NCBI GenBank assembly: GCA_022749755.1
Contig: CM040446.1
Span: 2,596,966-2,660,965 of the forward strand
Source: Azadirachta indica
Taxonomy: Eukaryota > Streptophyta > Magnoliopsida > Sapindales > Meliaceae
Reading direction: 5' to 3'
Length of the DNA stretch: 64,000 bases
The position numbers were made by a program, and so were the translations under genes. Shown in pieces: positions 60,000 to 64,000 of this stretch; the first letter of the stretch is position 1; each line of letters begins with the position of its first letter. The notes beneath the pieces are model-generated. The model saw only the letters and a list, made by a program, of their open reading frames with translations, was not told the origin of the DNA and searched no databases.

Positions 60000-61555
60000 A
60001 GGTCGACCTCACCCTTGCCCAAATGGCGATGCAAGTGACGGATGAAGGAAATGGGAAAATGCCCGCTCAGTACAGCTGTTATTTACAGAAATCGAAAGAG
60101 AATTGATTATTTACGGCAGCCCACGGTGGTGTATTTCGACGGGCCGAGAGAGCATTTCTTTTAGTGCAAAATCTGAGCCATTCAATTTAGGGATTTTCAT
60201 TTTATTTATATTATTTCGACCAAAAAGGTCGTAAACAATTGTTGTCAATCTTTTGGCTTGCGTTATTGAAATAATAAATTAAGCTCATATTTTAGTAACT
60301 ATCACAAATCCGGCTCCAACTGTCACTGTCGCTGTCTGTCAGGGATGAAATTCTTAAATTAAAAAATTATATTTTAATTTATTATTTTAATAAAATTTAG
60401 AAATAAAAATATTATTATCTATTTTTTATTTGAAAACAATTAATTTGTTCTACAATTAATTTAATTTGTCTAGAATCTATATTTTTTAAATATTAATACT
60501 AATCATCCAATTATGTATCTGAAAACATTATTATTACCCCAAACTAAATATTTCAATTTCAACCATATTTTTCATTTTTAAAACTATTATTTTAAGACTA
60601 TTTGTAAGAAATAATTTTCAAAAAACATTTATTTTAAAATGTTACAAACGGAACTATGGAAAAAAAGTATTTAATACTTTTATGTTGGCTTATTCCCAAG
60701 TATTGTATCACAATAATTCATCATTGGATGAGATGTGCAGATATTAATTTTACACTATTAGATTATATCAAACAAGTTCATTTCTTTTTGTTTTGAATTT
60801 TTAATTAAAAGAAAATTTATTTTATTTATATTTACGCAAAAAAAAAAATTTATCATCACTTGTAGTCTCTCTTTTTTTTTTATTACTATCTTTTAGAGAA
60901 TAATTTTATATTTTTTAAAAATAATTTGATTTCTTGGATGCTAGGTCACGTTTCTTTCTTTTTTTATAGTAAATTCTAAATTAGTTAATTTTAATATTTT
61001 TTTGTCTAAAATGTATTTACGTACAAATATATAATAAATTTGCTTAATGTACCTTAAAATATCATTAAATTAAAAAAATAAAATATGCTTAATTAATTCA
61101 AATAATTAAGTATTAAAAAAAAACCGTCCCCTTACTCTTTAAAAAATAAAACTTTGTTTATTTTGGTTTTTTGGAAAAGAAAATTCATTAATCAGAAGCA
61201 AGACATAATAAGCAATTTATGGATTTTGAGTCACCAAGACTTCGGCCAGTGGTAAGAACTCAGGACTTCCTAATTCAAATATTCCTAAGGACACTAAGGA
61301 GGATTTAGGATTTTCCCTCATGATAATAAGTATCTCATAGTGTTGGCAAACAGGTACATGAAACGCCCCACTATATACAAGTTGTTTATTTTAAAAAATT
61401 ACATGATTTTGATATCTATAACTAATTTAATAAATTATTGGCAACTGATCTAGTTGCAACTCTTTGGCACATGCTGCTCTTAGATTAGCCTTTCAATTTC
61501 TGGCACTACCCAGAAAATTTTCTTCCCACTGCTTAGCCTTCTTCCTTTTTGACTA
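60000..61555. other. AT-rich intergenic DNA 5' of the cluster
   Basis: Promoter side of locus H (to about 60200), then AT-rich DNA with no gene. At about 61240-61300 GGCCAGTGGTAAGAACTCAGG followed by CCTAATTCAAATATTCC resembles degraded A and B boxes of a SINE, but too weakly for a separate call. Confidence 0.45.
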
Positions 61556-61559
61556 GTTT

Positions 61560-62700
61560 AATTGTATTTCAGAGCATCTGAGTTAATGATCAAAGGAAAG
61601 GAGATAGCCCAGTATCTTTTACAATTTGGCTACGGAGCACCGTTAATTACTTTGCTTCTTCGTACTCCAGATCTCCATAGATCGAAAAATTACCTGCAGC
61701 AGCTACCATCAACTCACCACTTGAATTCCCGATTACTTTCAATTCCTAAACCTGCCCGTTTTCTTGATGCATCAGTTGATTTTTCTTTTCTGACTTGAGT
61801 CATCCTCATGATGGGGGGAGTCCAATCCTTTTTGTTACCTCTATAGGAATTCATATATTCAACTGCATATCCACCTTGAAGCACTCTTCTGTAAGAATTT
61901 AACATTAATGCATCTGCTTTTGCTAGAATCTTTTTGAGGGTCTTCACCTAGCTAGCTTCTTAAAATGAGCTTTATTTATTTATTTATTTATTTATTTTTA
62001 GCCTTCCATGTTGACCACAAGGTAAGGTAGTCACCACTAACTCAAAATCCCTACTCTCTAATGACAGTAGATATGGCTCCTTGAATGAATGTAAATTAAG
62101 TAGCAAAACTCTCCCCCAAACTACTTTTTATTTGAGTCCGAAATATGACCTTCCTAGCCCCTTTGCAACTCAACAAAGCATGAGCTACGTCTTCAACTCT
62201 CTTCTCCATCTTGTACAAGTTGGCTCATCTCAAGTACCTTAATTCCCTCCATCAAAGTCTGAGCAGTATGCGAAAAGTTTAAAACTCTCCATCTAAAAAT
62301 TTTAATCTTCAATCACACTGCTATAATCAATGTACATGAGTAGTCGGGTTTCTTAATTCTTCTTACTACGTGATAGCCACTATTTCACAGTATACTGTCC
62401 TTTCTTCTTATATTGTCAATGCTCTTGATCTTCCTTGGCTTCCTGGGGCAGCGGAATTAATGCTTAGAATCTGCTCTGTATTCTTTTGGAAAGAACTTTC
62501 TTTGATTAACCCTTCATGGCTTCATTCCATTAGTGTCCTTGAACTAGAGTTGCAACTCCATCTCATCCCCAGAGAAATAAACGAAGGATTGTTGTCCATT
62601 AATTTCGGCTTTCATGAACTCTTTGGTTTTGAAGAATATATATATGTGGCTTTAAACACCCTTCCATTAGTTAATTTTGAAATTGAAGAATTCTCCATCC
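61560..62700 (-). mobile_element. Decayed LINE (non-LTR retrotransposon) 3' remnant
   Basis: Read on the minus strand, pieces of the C-terminal part of a plant LINE polymerase appear in order but in shifting frames with stops. Near 62390-62340 there is GQYTV-like then GYHVVRR. Near 62310-62150 comes the zinc-binding RT-associated region (KIKIFRWRVLNFSHTAQTLM, then VEDVAHALLSCKGARKVIF). From about 61950 the RNase H start appears (KKDWTPP, KRAGLGI), then NSSGELMVAAAGNF and IVKDTGLSPFL. No reverse transcriptase core is left. Plus-strand open frames in this stretch are antisense artefacts. Confidence 0.6.
61972..61999. repeat. (TTTA)n microsatellite
   Basis: About seven TTTA/ATTT tetramers lie inside the LINE remnant. 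Confidence 0.9.
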
Positions 62701-62804
62701 TTGTTTAGCCAACTAAACCTCAATTGAAACATTCTAACTCAGAATCCCCGAGACCTCCTTATTTGTTTTTTATTAACTCATTTCTCTTATCTTGTCAAAT
62801 AAGG

Positions 62805-63290
62805 ATACGTTTGGTATGATTTTTTAAATAAAATTTTTTCAAATAGATTTTTTTACCCGTATAAGTTTTATAAATAAAATTTTTAACAAAAATTTATTAA
62901 CCATTTGGTTATAAAAATAATTTTTTTGAAAAATTTGAAAAATTACTTTAATAGATAAATTTTAATATTTTATTATAAAGAAATAATGTTAAAATTTTAA
63001 AATAAAATAAAAAATATTTTAAACAATTTATTTTTAAAAAAATTGAAAAATTTCTAATATTAAAAACTCAAATTTTGAGTTTTTTCTAATAAAAAAAATA
63101 TCTTTTTAATTCTTTAAAGTTATTTTTCAATGCCAACCAATTCATATTTAAAAATTTGAAAAATATTTTTATCATTAAAAAATTTTTTTTGACTCATAAA
63201 AAAGTCAAAAAATTAATTTAATTTTTTCATGAGCCAAAATAGTTTTTTTAATAAAAAAATTTTTTTTCAAATTTTCGTGTAAATCTCACG
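62805..63290. repeat. AT-rich dispersed repeat (copy 3)
   Basis: Starts ACGTTTGGTATGATTTTT and contains the words shared with 18010-18410 and 44275-44445 (AATATTTTATTATAAAGAAATAATG, TTCTAATAAAAAAAATATC and AAAAAAGTCAAA). This is the longest copy. The opening CGTTTGGT is the complement of the ACCAAACG that closes copy 1. Confidence 0.5.
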
Positions 63291-64000
63291 TGTTAAATGT
63301 CAAATTTTTTATTGAAAGAACCACAGCATTATAAGAAAATGCATTTCCTTTTTAAGAAAACACCCATTAAAATGCTTGTTCAAGCCAAAATACCTATTTT
63401 ATATAGTATTTTAGATTTATTAATTTTAGATAATCTTTTATTTTTTAAACAAATGCTTCAAAATAAACCAAAAAAAATTTGTAATTTATCTAAGAGCATG
63501 CTTATGAAGACACTTTTGGGTGTTCAGATTTTTTAAAACCTAAAATTAATACGAAGTATAAATAAAATTTGAAGTACAATATTAACTTTAGTGTGTTATA
63601 TCTCAACTTAAGTGAGTTAAGATAATATTTTATATCCCAATTTATTTAGCATTTAATGTATTATTTATTGACAACCCAAAAATCCAAATGAAATTTGCAT
63701 TATCGAACACCTACTACTTTTAATTGATACAATTGATGTTATCATAAAATTGCAAATTATAGGAAGATAATCTCAACTGTAATTCTTATTAATAGATGGA
63801 GTTCGTGTTTGTTTACTTTTTAGTTTAAAATCTAAATATAATTCAATTTGAATCATTTAAATATTTTAAATTGTTTGTTTTTTCAATTAACAATGAAATT
63901 TTGGTAATTATATTTAAATAAAATTAAGTTAAAACTTAAAGCTAAAGTCTAAAATATGAATTAGTTTATCTAATTGTACTTTTATAATTTTATTTATTTT
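63291..64000. other. AT-rich intergenic DNA to the window end
   Basis: No gene is seen. The 79-codon frame at 63297-63536 (+) is Lys/Phe/Leu-rich and AT-driven, with no recognisable feature. Confidence 0.5.

Noticed and set aside
62370..62708. 112-codon plus-strand open frame
   Set aside because: Antisense to the LINE remnant, whose own minus-strand motifs explain the sequence.
1..64000. CRISPR arrays, bacterial operons or prophage
   Set aside because: Gene structure, introns and families are those of a plant nuclear genome; no spaced direct-repeat array was seen.

Overview
This is nuclear DNA of a flowering plant, most likely a eudicot. It is strongly AT-rich, and its genes are split by short GT-AG introns. 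It carries three unmistakable plant genes, a tandem F-box family, and many small DNA-transposon and retroelement remnants. The gene content would fit a woody eudicot such as Citrus, but nothing in the window proves the species.

Region by region. 1-12660 holds no gene I can defend: AT-rich intergenic DNA, two GC-richer transcript-like stretches (about 2240-3290 and 6740-7840), and a 266-bp MITE with an 8-bp target duplication (10444-10709). 12684-13738 (-) is a complete two-exon GDP-L-fucose synthase gene. 15732-17750 (-) is an S-adenosylmethionine decarboxylase gene with the full plant leader: a 2-codon tiny uORF overlapping by one base a conserved 54-codon small uORF, leader introns and a TATA box. 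18000-28200 is AT-rich repeat-bearing DNA with two more MITEs. 28467-32273 (+) is an 11-exon leucine-rich-repeat receptor kinase of the SARK (At4g30520/At2g23950) type.

From 33.3 to 60.0 kb eight F-box/LRR/FBD loci lie head to tail, all on the minus strand. They share one ancestral layout: a short Lys/Arg-rich first exon, a long F-box plus LRR exon of about 0.85 kb, a third exon of almost invariably 141 bp, and a terminal FBD exon. Three look intact (33.3-35.5, 55.0-57.0 and 58.1-60.0 kb). The other five are decaying by different routes: single-base frameshifts, lost start codon, lost FBD exon, 5' truncation, and a fold-back inversion. A 1.5-kb long-terminal-inverted-repeat element, a probable solo LTR, a possible SINE and a small RNase H fragment lie between them. 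The last 4 kb hold a decayed LINE remnant (minus) and an AT-rich dispersed repeat.

The genes do not form a pathway. Fucose synthase feeds cell-wall and glycoprotein fucosylation, SAMDC feeds spermidine/spermine synthesis under translational feedback, the kinase is a membrane receptor, and the F-box proteins are expected SCF ubiquitin-ligase substrate adaptors. I did not find a clearly new biological system. The most informative unusual structures are the perfect 35-bp fold-back in one FBD remnant, a pair of mutually compensating deletions in another FBD exon, and a short duplication that rewrites a splice-donor region.
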